Assembly (NCBI GenBank): GCA_002422395.1
Contig: DIUY01000030.1
Span: forward strand, 153,652-217,651
Origin: Methylococcaceae bacterium UBA6146
GTDB taxonomy: Bacteria; Pseudomonadota; Gammaproteobacteria; Methylococcales; Methylomonadaceae
Direction: 5' to 3'
DNA length: 64,000 nt
In this document: positions 1 through 8,182 of the stretch, piece after piece
Layout of the letters: the number at the start of each line of letters is the position of its first letter
How positions within the stretch are numbered: the stretch's first letter is position 1
Position numbers and translations under genes: made by a program
Notes under the pieces: generated by a model
The model's database searches: none
Seen by the model: the letters and a program-made list of their open reading frames with translations, nothing else
Told to the model about the DNA's origin: nothing

Positions 1-1392
1 CCCTCCTATCTGGCGGTTATGACGTATGCCGACAACCGCGAACTGCGGCGCGAACATTATGAGGCGTTTGTCACCCGCGCTTCAGACCAAGGCCCGCACA
101 CAGGCCGTTGGGACAACAGTGAAATCATGGAAAAAACGCTGGCCCTGCGTCATGAAAAAGCCCAGTTACTAGGCTTTAACAATTACGCCGAGTTATCGTT
201 AGCCGCAAAAATGGCCGAAAAACCGGATGACGTGGTTGTTTTCCTAGAAGGCTTAGCCGATAAGTCTTGGCGCCAGGCGCGTAAGGACTTGGCCGAATTG
301 CGCGAATTTGCCCGCTTGCACTGCGGGCTTAGCGATCTGCAATCATGGGACATGAGTTATGTGTCCGAAAAAATGCGTCAGCATGATTACCAGCTATCAC
401 AGGAAGAAGTTAAAGCTTACTTCCCCATCACCCGCGTTTTACCCGGACTGTTTGCGGTCGTCGAAAAACTGTATGGCCTGCAAATTAGCGAGATCACCGA
501 TTTTGACAGCTGGCATCCTGATGTCCGGTTTTTCCAGATACAGGACAAGACCAACCATCTTCGTGGCCAATTTTATATCGACTTGTACGCCCGCCCCAAA
601 AAACGCGGCGGCGCTTGGATGGATGACTGCGTAAGCCGTAAAAAAATGGATGAAGCCCTGCAACTGCCCGTCGCCTATTTGACGTGCAACTTTACCCCGC
701 CGACCGGTGATGAGCCCGCGCTGCTGACCCATGACGAAGTGACCACGTTGTTCCATGAATTCGGTCACGGCCTGCACCACATGCTGACCCAGATTGACTA
801 CCTGGGCGTGTCCGGCATAAACGGCGTGGAATGGGATGCCGTCGAGCTGCCTAGCCAATTTATGGAAAACTGGTGTTGGGAAAAAGAGGCGTTGGCGTTG
901 ATGTCCGGCCATTATCAAACTGGCGGGGCGCTACCTGATGAGTTGTTGGCAAAAATGTTCGCCGCCAAAAATTTTCAGGCTGGCATGTTGATGGTCCGGC
1001 AAATTGAGTTCAGCCTATTTGATTTTAGGATTCACCGCGATTATGACCCTGCCAAAGGCGGGCGCATCTATGAAACCCTCGAACAGGTCAGAAACCAAGT
1101 TGCCGTTGTCAAACCACCCCGCTTCAACCGTTTCGCCCACAGTTTTTCTCATATATTTGCTGGTGGTTACGCAGCGGGCTATTACAGCTATAAATGGGCG
1201 GAAGTGCTGTCTAGCGATGCGTTTTCGTTGTTTGAAGAAAACGGCATCTTTGATCCAGAAACAGGCCATGCTTTCCTGACCAATATCTTGGAACAAGGCG
1301 GCAGCCAAGATGCCCTGACCCTGTTTAAAAACTTTCGTGGCCGTGAACCGGAAATTGATGCGTTACTTAGGCACTGTGGCATCAACGCATAG
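1..1392 (+). CDS. prlC: Oligopeptidase A (M3 zinc metallopeptidase), 5' truncated by window edge
   Basis: C-terminal 463 residues of an M3-family (thimet oligopeptidase-like) cytoplasmic metallopeptidase that degrades short peptides, including cleaved signal peptides. The reading frame is open from base 1, so the real start lies before the window; the ATG at base 19 is internal. The zinc site HEFGH is at residues 252-256 of the visible part (nt 754-768), followed by the family's distal ligand segment with DAVELPSQF. The C-terminal part has the expected FAGGYAAGYYSY helix. Full-length OpdA/PrlC is about 680 residues, so roughly two thirds are present. The next gene lies 160 bp away beyond a palindromic element and is not obviously in the same operon. 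Family assignment is firm; the choice of oligopeptidase A over a close M3 relative is inference from gammaproteobacterial context. Confidence 0.93.
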   Translation, partial: PSYLAVMTYADNRELRREHYEAFVTRASDQGPHTGRWDNSEIMEKTLALRHEKAQLLGFNNYAELSLAAKMAEKPDDVVVFLEGLADKSWRQARKDLAELREFARLHCGLSDLQSWDMSYVSEKMRQHDYQLSQEEVKAYFPITRVLPGLFAVVEKLYGLQISEITDFDSWHPDVRFFQIQDKTNHLRGQFYIDLYARPKKRGGAWMDDCVSRKKMDEALQLPVAYLTCNFTPPTGDEPALLTHDEVTTLFHEFGHGLHHMLTQIDYLGVSGINGVEWDAVELPSQFMENWCWEKEALALMSGHYQTGGALPDELLAKMFAAKNFQAGMLMVRQIEFSLFDFRIHRDYDPAKGGRIYETLEQVRNQVAVVKPPRFNRFAHSFSHIFAGGYAAGYYSYKWAEVLSSDAFSLFEENGIFDPETGHAFLTNILEQGGSQDALTLFKNFRGREPEIDALLRHCGINA

Positions 1393-1445
1393 ACTGACGT
1401 AGCGGCGTGATATGCGCCGCTTTACCCATTAAGGAAGTGCTGAAG

Positions 1446-1496
1446 AAATTGATTCGGTTCATGCTTCGACAAGCTCAGCACGAACGGAATCAATTT
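1446..1496. repeat. Imperfect inverted repeat / stem-loop after prlC
   Basis: Outer arms AAATTGATTC and GAATCAATTT are exact reverse complements. Pairing continues inward (GTTC with GAAC, TGC with GCA) with two mismatches, leaving a loop that contains TTCGACAAGCTCA. The element sits in the 160-bp gap between prlC and the dynamin-like gene. It could act as a transcription terminator or as a REP-type element; no T-tract follows directly. The inner word resembles a repeat common in many proteobacterial genomes, but that is recollection, not a search. Confidence 0.6.
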
Positions 1497-1552
1497 GTTA
1501 CCTTAAACAAGACCTTGCCCAATTAAAACCCATTACCTACTCTGGAATTGTT

Positions 1553-3910
1553 ATGACTAACTGGCTAGAAACCTGTCAACACCAACTGGCCCGACTGGAA
1601 AAAACCTCGGTATTGGCAGATAAATTAATCACCTTGGGCAACAAAACCGAACACGACCTCGGCCCCGAATTACTGCAAAAACTGCATAGCGAATACCCCC
1701 GCTTAAACCGGCAATTGGAACGGCTTCGCGCCAACCGTTTTGAAGTTGCCGTCATTGGCCTTGAAAAAGCGGGCAAAAGCGCATTGCTGAATGCTTGGCT
1801 AGGCCAAGAAATTTTGCCTTCAGCACGCGAGCGCTGCACTTTCACCAGCATTGAAATCTGGTCGGCGCAAACCGAGCATGACCAGCTCTTATCGATACAA
1901 TATTACACCGATGACGAAATCAGCCAACTTCAACAACAACGCCAAGAAGCCATTGCCGGCGCGGGGCCATTACTGAGCGACAAGGAAAAAAAGGAAATTC
2001 AGGAAGACTTTGACGACACCGAAAAAAACCTCAACGCCATTCACGAATTCACCCGCCAAAAAACTGGCTTTACCCAAGCCTTTGTCGATATTAGTGAAAT
2101 CAATGAACACCTCCAGGCGGCGGTCTTTAAAAACCGCGCCCAATCGTTGGCCATCAAACGCATCCAACTGAAAACCGTCAGGCTCAGAAGCGACCGCGAC
2201 ATCATCTTTCACGATGTGCCGGGTTTTAATTCGGGTATTTTAATGCATGCGGAACAGGCCATTGACCGTCTAAAAAATTGCGACGCCATCATTTATGCCA
2301 AGGAAATGAAGCAGCCGTCGATCACCGGCCCCGAAAAAGACATGCTGTTGGTCGTTGATGCCGAAGACCCCACCCTGCATGTGTCGGACAAAGTGTTTGT
2401 CGTACTGACCCAAGCCGATGCACTTGATGACCCCATCGACTTTAAGGAAACCTACAGCAAACATCAATTGTACTGGCCTGCCGTACCTGAACGCCGCCTG
2501 ATACCGGTGTGCGCCCGCGCCCATCTGGTCGAATTCGGCATCCCTTCAGAAGACACCTTGCGCCGCTCCAAAAGCGCGGATGACAAAGGCAAACTTAAAA
2601 AAATCGGCATCACCGACGGCATCCCCATACTTAAAGAATCTGTCAACTATTACATCGACAACGAACGCGCCGCTGTCCTGGCAAAACGTTGTGATGCGTT
2701 GGTTTACAACATGCGCCAGATCACCAGCGAAATCTTGGCAAAGCTTGACCCCATTTACGGCGCCATCAACGATAACGACTTCCAAGAAGATGACCTGCTG
2801 GGGAAAGAGTTTAACCAATGGTGGGGCCGCGAATGGCGGCGGATCAAAAAAGATTTTGATGTTTGGTATGCGCACAGCATCCAAGGCCGCGAAGAAGCCG
2901 ATGCGCTAGGTGCAGAACACCAAGAATTGGCCGCCTTACGTTCGGCATACGACCAAAAAATCGAAGCCTTGCTGGCCAATCTGAACACTGCCCAACCTGA
3001 TGAGCTAAAGCGGATTTACACGGCGGGCGGCACGTTGTCGATGCCCGACTCGCGCGAAGGCAATTACAAAATCCGCGAAGAGCTGTTTAGGGAAATCCAG
3101 AAAAAATTTGAAACCGAACTGACCGACCAGCTCGCCCAAGCCTTGCAGGCGCTTATCGACCAAATCGTCCACAAAACCGAAGAATTGCTTTGGGATACCG
3201 AAGACGTGCGCAAAACCCTATTGCACTCGCATATTGACGAAGGCATTGAGCAGGCGCGAATCCGCCACGGCTTTCAAGTGCTGTTCCTGCGCTTTGGCCG
3301 GGTCGCCGTTGAAGCTTTTATCGCCAAACCTTTACAGGCGCGTGAGCGTTTATTAAGCGAGCGGGCGGCGGAAATTAAAACCTTGGAAGCATTTTACCAA
3401 GGCTCTGACAAAAACAAACAAGAAGGTGGGTTAACCCATTATTTACGTTACGGTTTATGGGCATTGTTAAAGGCCACCACGCCCTCGCCGACCAGCACCC
3501 GCAGCACCCGTGCCTCAGCAAAAACAGCGGCAACGGTAGTGGAAGCGGCTAGTAACCTCACTGAAGCCGTAAAAAATCTGGAAGAACCCGAAAAAGCGCC
3601 GGAACCGACTAATTTTGATGAAGTTGTCGAGGAAATCAGCAACGATTTGGCCGCCCTGCAAGACTATTTAAAAAACAGCGTCTTCTATGCTGCCGGTTTT
3701 ATCACTTACTGCAACCAAGAACTGGAACGCATCCGTAACCGCTTTAAAGAAATGGAAGACAACGACCGGCAATGGATAGGCATTATCCGCACCGCCGTCA
3801 AATACGAAAAAAATCCAAAAATCCCCTACAGTATCGCCCACTCTCGCCGTGATTTTAGATTGCGCCGCGAAATTGCTTTGGAAATTAAAGAAGTCAAGGC
3901 GATGCTGTAA
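1553..3910 (+). CDS. Dynamin-like large GTPase, function unknown
   Basis: A 785-residue protein with a dynamin-superfamily GTPase domain. The P-loop GLEKAGKS is at residues 69-76, the switch-II/G3 motif DVPG at 221-224 and the G4-like TQAD at 286-289. A helical N-terminal segment of about 60 residues precedes the G domain. The remaining roughly 400 residues are Lys/Glu/Gln-rich and largely helical, as expected for a dynamin stalk. Hydrophobic stretches near residues 575-595 and 630-640 might contact membrane, but no clear transmembrane anchor is visible. Bacterial dynamin-like proteins act in membrane remodelling, stress tolerance or phage defence. It stands alone with no partner gene of similar type, so a specific role cannot be assigned. 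The ATG start follows a short AT-rich leader without an obvious strong Shine-Dalgarno. Confidence 0.8.
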   Translation: MTNWLETCQHQLARLEKTSVLADKLITLGNKTEHDLGPELLQKLHSEYPRLNRQLERLRANRFEVAVIGLEKAGKSALLNAWLGQEILPSARERCTFTSIEIWSAQTEHDQLLSIQYYTDDEISQLQQQRQEAIAGAGPLLSDKEKKEIQEDFDDTEKNLNAIHEFTRQKTGFTQAFVDISEINEHLQAAVFKNRAQSLAIKRIQLKTVRLRSDRDIIFHDVPGFNSGILMHAEQAIDRLKNCDAIIYAKEMKQPSITGPEKDMLLVVDAEDPTLHVSDKVFVVLTQADALDDPIDFKETYSKHQLYWPAVPERRLIPVCARAHLVEFGIPSEDTLRRSKSADDKGKLKKIGITDGIPILKESVNYYIDNERAAVLAKRCDALVYNMRQITSEILAKLDPIYGAINDNDFQEDDLLGKEFNQWWGREWRRIKKDFDVWYAHSIQGREEADALGAEHQELAALRSAYDQKIEALLANLNTAQPDELKRIYTAGGTLSMPDSREGNYKIREELFREIQKKFETELTDQLAQALQALIDQIVHKTEELLWDTEDVRKTLLHSHIDEGIEQARIRHGFQVLFLRFGRVAVEAFIAKPLQARERLLSERAAEIKTLEAFYQGSDKNKQEGGLTHYLRYGLWALLKATTPSPTSTRSTRASAKTAATVVEAASNLTEAVKNLEEPEKAPEPTNFDEVVEEISNDLAALQDYLKNSVFYAAGFITYCNQELERIRNRFKEMEDNDRQWIGIIRTAVKYEKNPKIPYSIAHSRRDFRLRREIALEIKEVKAML

Positions 3911-3922
3911 TCTAACGGTGCT

Positions 3923-3957
3923 ACGGCCGCCAAGGTTTCCCAAGGACTGGCGGCCGT
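3923..3957. terminator. Stem-loop after dynamin-like gene
   Basis: Perfect 10-bp GC-rich arms ACGGCCGCCA and TGGCGGCCGT enclose a 15-base loop, starting 13 bp after the stop codon and followed by a weak T/G tract. It lies between convergent genes (dynamin-like on plus, glycosyltransferase on minus), so it could terminate both. Confidence 0.55.
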
Positions 3958-3998
3958 GTTGTTTGAGCAACCGCGTCGCCACGCCCCGCCCCTCCACT

Positions 3999-4682
3999 TT
4001 AACGCTGCCGATAATAACAAGCCGCCAACACTTCGGGATCCGCGCCAAAAAAATAACGCAGCCGTAACCACCACATCAACAAGATAGTTTTGGCAATGCC
4101 GTGTTGCAACCAGCGCCGCGCGGAAGTGGTTACGGTGTCCCGTAGACAACACGGTTTGCCAAGTTTCTTTAGCTTTGCGCTGAGGGTGATGTCTTCCATC
4201 AGCGCAATGTCGGGAAAGCCACCCACACGCAAGAAGGCTTCGCGGCTCATAAATAAAGCCTGATCACCGGTGGCGATGCCGGTCAAACGCGAACGGCAAT
4301 TCATCATAAACGCGATGAGTTTGAATATGGTCTGGGTATTGTCGAAATTGACATTGAACCGTCCCCAACAAAACCCTGCGGCAATGGCTTGGGCAATCAA
4401 GTCGGCGGCGTTATCGGGCAATAGCGTGTCAATGTGCAAAAACAGCAGCACATCCGCTTGCGCTTGTGCCGCACCGCAATTCATCTGCCGCGCCCGTCCA
4501 CGGGAGCTATGCAATACCTGATCGGCCCATGGCATGGCCAGCGCCACACTGCCATCATTGCTGCCGCCATCGACCAGCAACAATTCGCACCGTCCCCGCA
4601 ACAGCTGCAAGGCTTGCAGTTTTTCAGCCAGTTGTCCGGCTTCGTTGAGCATCGGGACGATAATACTAAGCTGCGGTGTCAT
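3999..4682 (-). CDS. TIGR04283-type glycosyltransferase, arsenosugar cluster
   Basis: Family-2 glycosyltransferase of 227 residues. The N-terminus LSIIVPMLNEAG is the usual start of the nucleotide-sugar-binding domain, and LLFLHIDT supplies the DxD-like metal-binding motif. The family is described as rSAM-associated transferase 2 / arsenosugar biosynthesis glycosyltransferase and is found next to ArsS. The start is placed at the ATG at 4682 because it overlaps the arsS stop codon in an ATGA arrangement; an upstream in-frame ATG at 4745 would lie inside arsS. Translational coupling implies one operon with arsS. Acceptor and donor are not shown by the sequence; an arsenosugar role is inferred from context. 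Confidence 0.85.
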   Translation of the reverse strand: MTPQLSIIVPMLNEAGQLAEKLQALQLLRGRCELLLVDGGSNDGSVALAMPWADQVLHSSRGRARQMNCGAAQAQADVLLFLHIDTLLPDNAADLIAQAIAAGFCWGRFNVNFDNTQTIFKLIAFMMNCRSRLTGIATGDQALFMSREAFLRVGGFPDIALMEDITLSAKLKKLGKPCCLRDTVTTSARRWLQHGIAKTILLMWWLRLRYFFGADPEVLAACYYRQR

Positions 4683-5653
4683 GATTGTTTTGTCTCCAAT
4701 GCCCCGCTGCAACTGCTGCCCTGCCCGGCTGTGCAGCCATAGCAATGCGCGGCTGTGGCGATAATCCCACCGGTTAGGGCATCCGGGGTTAAATCACGGA
4801 TATGCACACGCGGTTTTGTCCCCGCACCCAATGGCATGGCCAGCATCTGGTTAAAGTCGCAATCATACACATAGCCCTGCCAATCTATGCTCAAGGTATT
4901 GAGGCACATCAGCTGGGACATGTTTTCCGCCCTGAAGCTGTCGCGCAGCAATTGCAAATAAGCATCAAACCGGCCTTGGCTGACGAGCATACTGCCGAAC
5001 CGCTGGATAGGCATATTGGTGATGGCATACAGGCGGTTAAAGACAATGCCATAATCTTGCTGCAAATGCGATTTATAAGCTTGCTCCAAACTGTGTTGGG
5101 CGGGCGGCAACACGGCGTCTTGCGGATTAAAAACCAAATTAAGTTGTAACGGGCTGTCGGCTTGCCCGTAACCTAAGCTGTTCAGACGTTGTAAGGCCGC
5201 CAAGCTGTCTTTAAAAACCCCCTTGCCGCGTTGTTTATCGACATTTTCTTCCAGATAACAAGGCAACGAGGCGATGATTTCCACCTGTTGCGCCGCTAAA
5301 AACTCCGCCAATTCAAGATAACGCGGGTCTTCCAGAATCGTCAGGTTGCAGCGGTCGATAATTTTAATCCCCTTGCCACGCGCTTCTGTGACTAAATCGT
5401 GAAAATGCGGGTGCATTTCCGGTGCGCCGCCCGTTAAATCCAAGGTATGGACATTAGCGGCTTCGGCCATTGCCAACACCTGCCCTATCGTTTCCAAACC
5501 CATTAGTTCGGTGCGCTTAGGGCCAGCATTGACATGGCAATGCACACAACTTAGGTTGCATAAATAGCCGAGGTTGAGTTGTAGAATTTCCAGCGGCTTT
5601 CGGAAAATGGCGGGGAAATCGCTGTTTTCCAGGAGTGGTCGGGTATCGTGCAT
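4679..5653 (-). CDS. arsS: Radical SAM protein ArsS (arsenosugar biosynthesis)
   Basis: A 324-residue radical SAM enzyme. The 4Fe-4S cluster motif CxxxCxxC is at Cys32, Cys36 and Cys39, followed by a DLTGGAPEMHPHF glycine-rich SAM-binding segment. The Cys-rich tail CYGCTAGQGSSC near the C-terminus is the other hallmark of this family. ArsS is proposed to transfer a 5'-deoxyadenosyl group to dimethylarsenic to form the arsenosugar skeleton, and typically sits beside an ArsM methyltransferase as here. Some relatives carry selenocysteine; this one reads through with ordinary Cys codons. The start is 2 bp after the stop of the DUF3047 gene and the end overlaps the glycosyltransferase by ATGA, so the three genes are one transcription unit. 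Confidence 0.9.
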   Translation of the reverse strand: MHDTRPLLENSDFPAIFRKPLEILQLNLGYLCNLSCVHCHVNAGPKRTELMGLETIGQVLAMAEAANVHTLDLTGGAPEMHPHFHDLVTEARGKGIKIIDRCNLTILEDPRYLELAEFLAAQQVEIIASLPCYLEENVDKQRGKGVFKDSLAALQRLNSLGYGQADSPLQLNLVFNPQDAVLPPAQHSLEQAYKSHLQQDYGIVFNRLYAITNMPIQRFGSMLVSQGRFDAYLQLLRDSFRAENMSQLMCLNTLSIDWQGYVYDCDFNQMLAMPLGAGTKPRVHIRDLTPDALTGGIIATAAHCYGCTAGQGSSCSGALETKQS

Positions 5654-5655
5654 GG

Positions 5656-6303
5656 TTAGTCCTTAGAAAACCAAATGTTGCCGTAATAGGCGGAAACCTC
5701 GCCGTTGCTGTTGTCCGTGTCGGTCATCAGTGCCACAGCGTCAATGTGGCGCAAGTCTTCGCCAAATAATTTCTGCAAGTCGGCGCGGACATTACGTTTT
5801 TCGGTTTGCCAGACAGCCAACGGCGCTTCCGGGCCGCGCAAAGCCAGCATCATAGCATGGTCGCCGGCAAAGGCGTTGGGCCAGGCAGTACCTTTGGGGG
5901 TGTTGCTTGCCCACACATAATTAATGGCTTTGGTCTGCCAAAAGGCCAAACCACCTTTGATGACGACATAAACACGCGCGGCGTAGTCGTCGCCGGATTT
6001 GCCTTGTTCATCCAAGCCCGGTAAACGGTTGCCGATGCGCCATGACCAGTTGAGGAACGGGGTTTTTTCAAGATCAATGTGCCGCTCCTTAAACAACCCC
6101 GAACCTGCCGCGTGGCTGTCGGCTTTCAATACCATTACGCCATCAAGGGCTTGGAGTTGATAGCGGGTTTCGCCTTTAAAGCTTTTTTGCTCCCAACCAT
6201 CAAGCCGGTTATGGCTGAAATCGCCCAGCATCAGTTTGGGTTCCGCCACTAGATTTTGTGCGGCTAAAACTAAACATAACAGGGTAAATAGGCGTCGGTT
6301 CAT
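5656..6303 (-). CDS. DUF3047 family exported protein
   Basis: A 215-residue protein with an N-terminal signal peptide (MNRRLF then a hydrophobic run ending near LVAEPKL), so it is probably periplasmic. The remainder matches the DUF3047 pattern: a beta-rich fold with FLNWSWRI, DYAARVYVVIKGG and a C-terminal MTDTDNSNGEVSAYYGNIWF segment. No catalytic residues are known for the family. The ATG at 6303 was chosen over an upstream one at 6318 because it overlaps the stop of the 65-aa ORF as ATGA. It lies directly upstream of arsS with a 2-bp gap. Being locked into this operon suggests a role linked to organoarsenic handling or export, but that is inference. Confidence 0.8.
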   Translation of the reverse strand: MNRRLFTLLCLVLAAQNLVAEPKLMLGDFSHNRLDGWEQKSFKGETRYQLQALDGVMVLKADSHAAGSGLFKERHIDLEKTPFLNWSWRIGNRLPGLDEQGKSGDDYAARVYVVIKGGLAFWQTKAINYVWASNTPKGTAWPNAFAGDHAMMLALRGPEAPLAVWQTEKRNVRADLQKLFGEDLRHIDAVALMTDTDNSNGEVSAYYGNIWFSKD

Positions 6304-6497
6304 ATTGTAGCGGCGCATGGTGTTTTTCTTTTAGTGCTTGAGGTTGCCCAGCGGGATTTAAGCCAGGCATCGGCGCTTAAACTCCCGCTGCCCCTTAACG
6401 CCAGCGAAGCCAACATCAGTAAATATATTAGCGGGAGCTTGTAATTGCCATGGTCTTTCCACAGTTCGGCAAAGCTATGCCAAAGTTTTTTATTCAT
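6300..6497 (-). CDS. Small membrane protein at head of arsenosugar operon
   Basis: A 65-residue ORF with one predicted membrane segment (LPLIYLLMLASLAL) after a charged amphipathic N-terminus (KKLWHSFAELWKDHGNYK). A Shine-Dalgarno GGAG lies 8 bases before its ATG, and its TGA overlaps the ATG of the DUF3047 gene as ATGA. Both features argue that it is translated despite its size. No family is recognised. Its C-terminal third is basic and Ser/Thr-rich, which may partly reflect overlap constraint. It would be the first gene of the chain leading to arsS. Confidence 0.55.
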   Translation of the reverse strand: MNKKLWHSFAELWKDHGNYKLPLIYLLMLASLALRGSGSLSADAWLKSRWATSSTKRKTPCAATI

Positions 6498-6730
6498 GAT
6501 CAGTTACTCCAAAAATAGTTAATAATAGGTGACAGGAAAGCGATAACGGCACACGCCGTTAAGCTATCCTGCCCTTGTTAGCCGAAGCCGCTTGCCATTC
6601 CTTACAAACTTTTTGCAATGGCTTGAAATAGTGTTCCAATTTTGTTGATCAAACCAAATTTTAGTGTCGGCCACCTAAATTTAGTTTCTGTGTTTTGTAA
6701 GGTTTTATGGATGCTGACGACCTAATAAGT

Positions 6731-6825
6731 ACGGTGGAGGTAAAAATGGTAATGATTTTTGGAATCAAAAAACATGTTTTTTGACGCCGCTGTCACTTAA
6801 GCATGTGAATGTTTACCACTACCAT
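6731..6825 (-). repeat. Palindrome-centred repeat, copy 1 (inverted)
   Basis: Read on the minus strand this matches copies 2 (20283-20379) and 3 (24102-24200). Shared blocks in order are a TAAACATTC box, a GCTTAA box, the perfect palindrome CAAAAAACATGTTTTTTG (here 6766-6783), then TTCCAAAA, ATCATTACCATTTTTACC and a CCACC end. It lies immediately upstream of arsM and in opposite orientation to the other two copies. Confidence 0.8.
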
Positions 6826-6833
6826 AAGCACAT

Positions 6834-6903
6834 ACTCAAAGATTTAGGGCTACTATTGCCCGTCCTTACTAGGATGAAGGACGCGCAGTCGTTTTGTGCC
6901 GAA
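6834..6903 (+). repeat. GACTGCCCGTCC hairpin repeat, copy A, with long flanks
   Basis: Shares with copy B (12696-12786) the flanks ATAAGCACATACTCAAA and GTCGTTTTGTGCCGAA, not only the hairpin. The hairpin arms (6851-6891) are TTGCCCGTCCTTA and AAGGACGCGCAGTCG with a short loop. The ATG at 6781 opens an in-frame extension that runs through this repeat into arsM; that extension is not treated as coding. Confidence 0.75.
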
Positions 6904-6942
6904 GCCAACTTTAACCCCGAATTTAAAAACGAGAGAATACCC

Positions 6943-7986
6943 ATGACCACCAACATCGAAATCAGTGAATCCATCCGCCATTATTATGGTCAGGTTTTGC
7001 AATCCAGCACTGACCTGAAAACCAGCGCCTGTTGCAGCATTGACGCAATCCCCAATTACTTAAAGCCGTTACTGGCAGGCTTGCACCCTGAAGTCCTGGA
7101 ACGTTTCTATGGTTGCGGTTCGCCATTGCCGCCCGCATTGTCGGGTAAAACCGTGCTGGATTTGGGTTGTGGCACAGGCCGCGACTGCTATTTGCTTTCC
7201 AAGCTGGTCGGCCCTACTGGGCGGGTGATTGGTGTCGATATGACGCCTGAGCAGCTCGAAATCGCCGTGCGCCACCGTGGCTGGCATGCCGAACGGTTTG
7301 GTTATGCTAATGTTGAATTTTTGCACGGGCATATCGAAAACTTGGCGGCGATAGGCATTGCCGACAACAGCATTGATGTAGTCGTGTCCAATTGCGTGAT
7401 TAATTTGTCGCCCGAAAAGCCCCGTGTGCTGGCGGAGATTTTCCGGGTGCTGAAACCTGGCGGAGAATTATATTTTTCTGATGTGTTTGCCGACCGCCGC
7501 ATCCCCGCCGAATTGCGCCAAGACCCTGTATTATTAGGTGAATGTTTGGGCGGCGCATTGTATTGGGAAGATTTTCGCCGCGTCCTGCAAAATCTTGGTT
7601 GCCCTGACACGCGCATCGTCAAACAAAATCCAATCAGCCTGGATGATGCGGATGTCGCCGCTAAAATCGGCATGGTGAAATTCCGCTCAGTGACCGTGCG
7701 GGCTTTTAAATTGCCCTTGGAAGACCGTTGCGAGGATTATGGCCAAGTCGCCTGCTACCTTGGCGGTATCCCAGAACACCCCCATACCTTTGATTTGGAT
7801 GACCATCATCATTTTGAAACGGGCCGCCCGTTACGGGTGTGCGGCAATACCGCCGATATGTTGGCCGCTAGCCGTTATGCCGGTTATTTTCAGGTGCTGG
7901 GAGATAAGTCGCAGCATTTCGGCTTGTTCGATTGCACACCTGGGCCGCAAGGGGAGTCGGCGGCAACCGGCGGTTTGTGCTGTTAA
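6943..7986 (+). CDS. arsM: Arsenite S-adenosylmethionine methyltransferase (ArsM), arsenosugar type
   Basis: A 347-residue class I methyltransferase. The SAM-binding motif VLDLGCGTGRDC is near residue 70. Cys30-Cys31 in the TSACC motif and the Cys of SNCVINLSPEK are the expected arsenic-binding cysteines, and the chain ends in Cys346-Cys347. ArsM methylates As(III) using SAM and thiols; members with this CC-bearing architecture accompany ArsS. The ATG at 6943 is preferred because GAGAG precedes it by about 8 bases and the first recognisable residues follow at once; the longer frame from 6781 encodes repeat sequence. It is divergent from the arsS operon. Followed by a stem-loop. Confidence 0.9.
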   Translation: MTTNIEISESIRHYYGQVLQSSTDLKTSACCSIDAIPNYLKPLLAGLHPEVLERFYGCGSPLPPALSGKTVLDLGCGTGRDCYLLSKLVGPTGRVIGVDMTPEQLEIAVRHRGWHAERFGYANVEFLHGHIENLAAIGIADNSIDVVVSNCVINLSPEKPRVLAEIFRVLKPGGELYFSDVFADRRIPAELRQDPVLLGECLGGALYWEDFRRVLQNLGCPDTRIVKQNPISLDDADVAAKIGMVKFRSVTVRAFKLPLEDRCEDYGQVACYLGGIPEHPHTFDLDDHHHFETGRPLRVCGNTADMLAASRYAGYFQVLGDKSQHFGLFDCTPGPQGESAATGGLCC

Positions 7987-8057
7987 CAGGCGGTTGCATG
8001 TGTCGATGTGCACAAATTGCCGCACATTTGAAAAACAAGTTCAGTTTATCCACAATA

Positions 8058-8080
8058 ATGCCCGGCATTATGTCGGGCAT
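8058..8080. terminator. Stem-loop downstream of arsM
   Basis: Arms ATGCCCG and CGGGCAT pair perfectly round a 9-base loop, about 70 bp after the arsM stop. No T-run follows, so it may be a weak terminator or an RNA-stabilising hairpin. Confidence 0.4.
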
Positions 8081-8182
8081 CTAAAAACTCGGCAGGGTAA
8101 AAAAATGGGCTAGGGCTGACGATTGCCCGCCTTTTTTTGGGGGGGCGGAGGACTTGCAGCCATGCCTAAAAGGGTGTGCCGA

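Larger units (their letters stand above)
6498..6942. other. Divergent regulatory region with repeats between arsenosugar operon and arsM
   Basis: 445 bp between the minus-strand arsS operon and the plus-strand arsM. The first roughly 230 bp (6498-6730) are AT-rich and should hold the operon's promoter, but no convincing -35/-10 pair stands out. From 6731 to 6903 it is occupied by two repeat elements described separately. About 40 bp remain between the repeat and the arsM start, including its Shine-Dalgarno. No arsR-like gene or recognisable operator was seen. Confidence 0.6.

Noticed and set aside
439..918. 159-residue minus-strand frame in prlC
   Set aside because: Antisense shadow of a well-conserved M3 peptidase domain.
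6781..6942. 54-codon in-frame extension at the start of arsM
   Set aside because: It is translated repeat sequence (copy 1 and copy A), whereas the ATG at 6943 has a ribosome site and family-typical residues follow.
4679..7986. Selenocysteine (in-frame TGA) in ArsS or ArsM
   Set aside because: Both frames run through without an internal TGA and carry ordinary cysteines at the expected sites.
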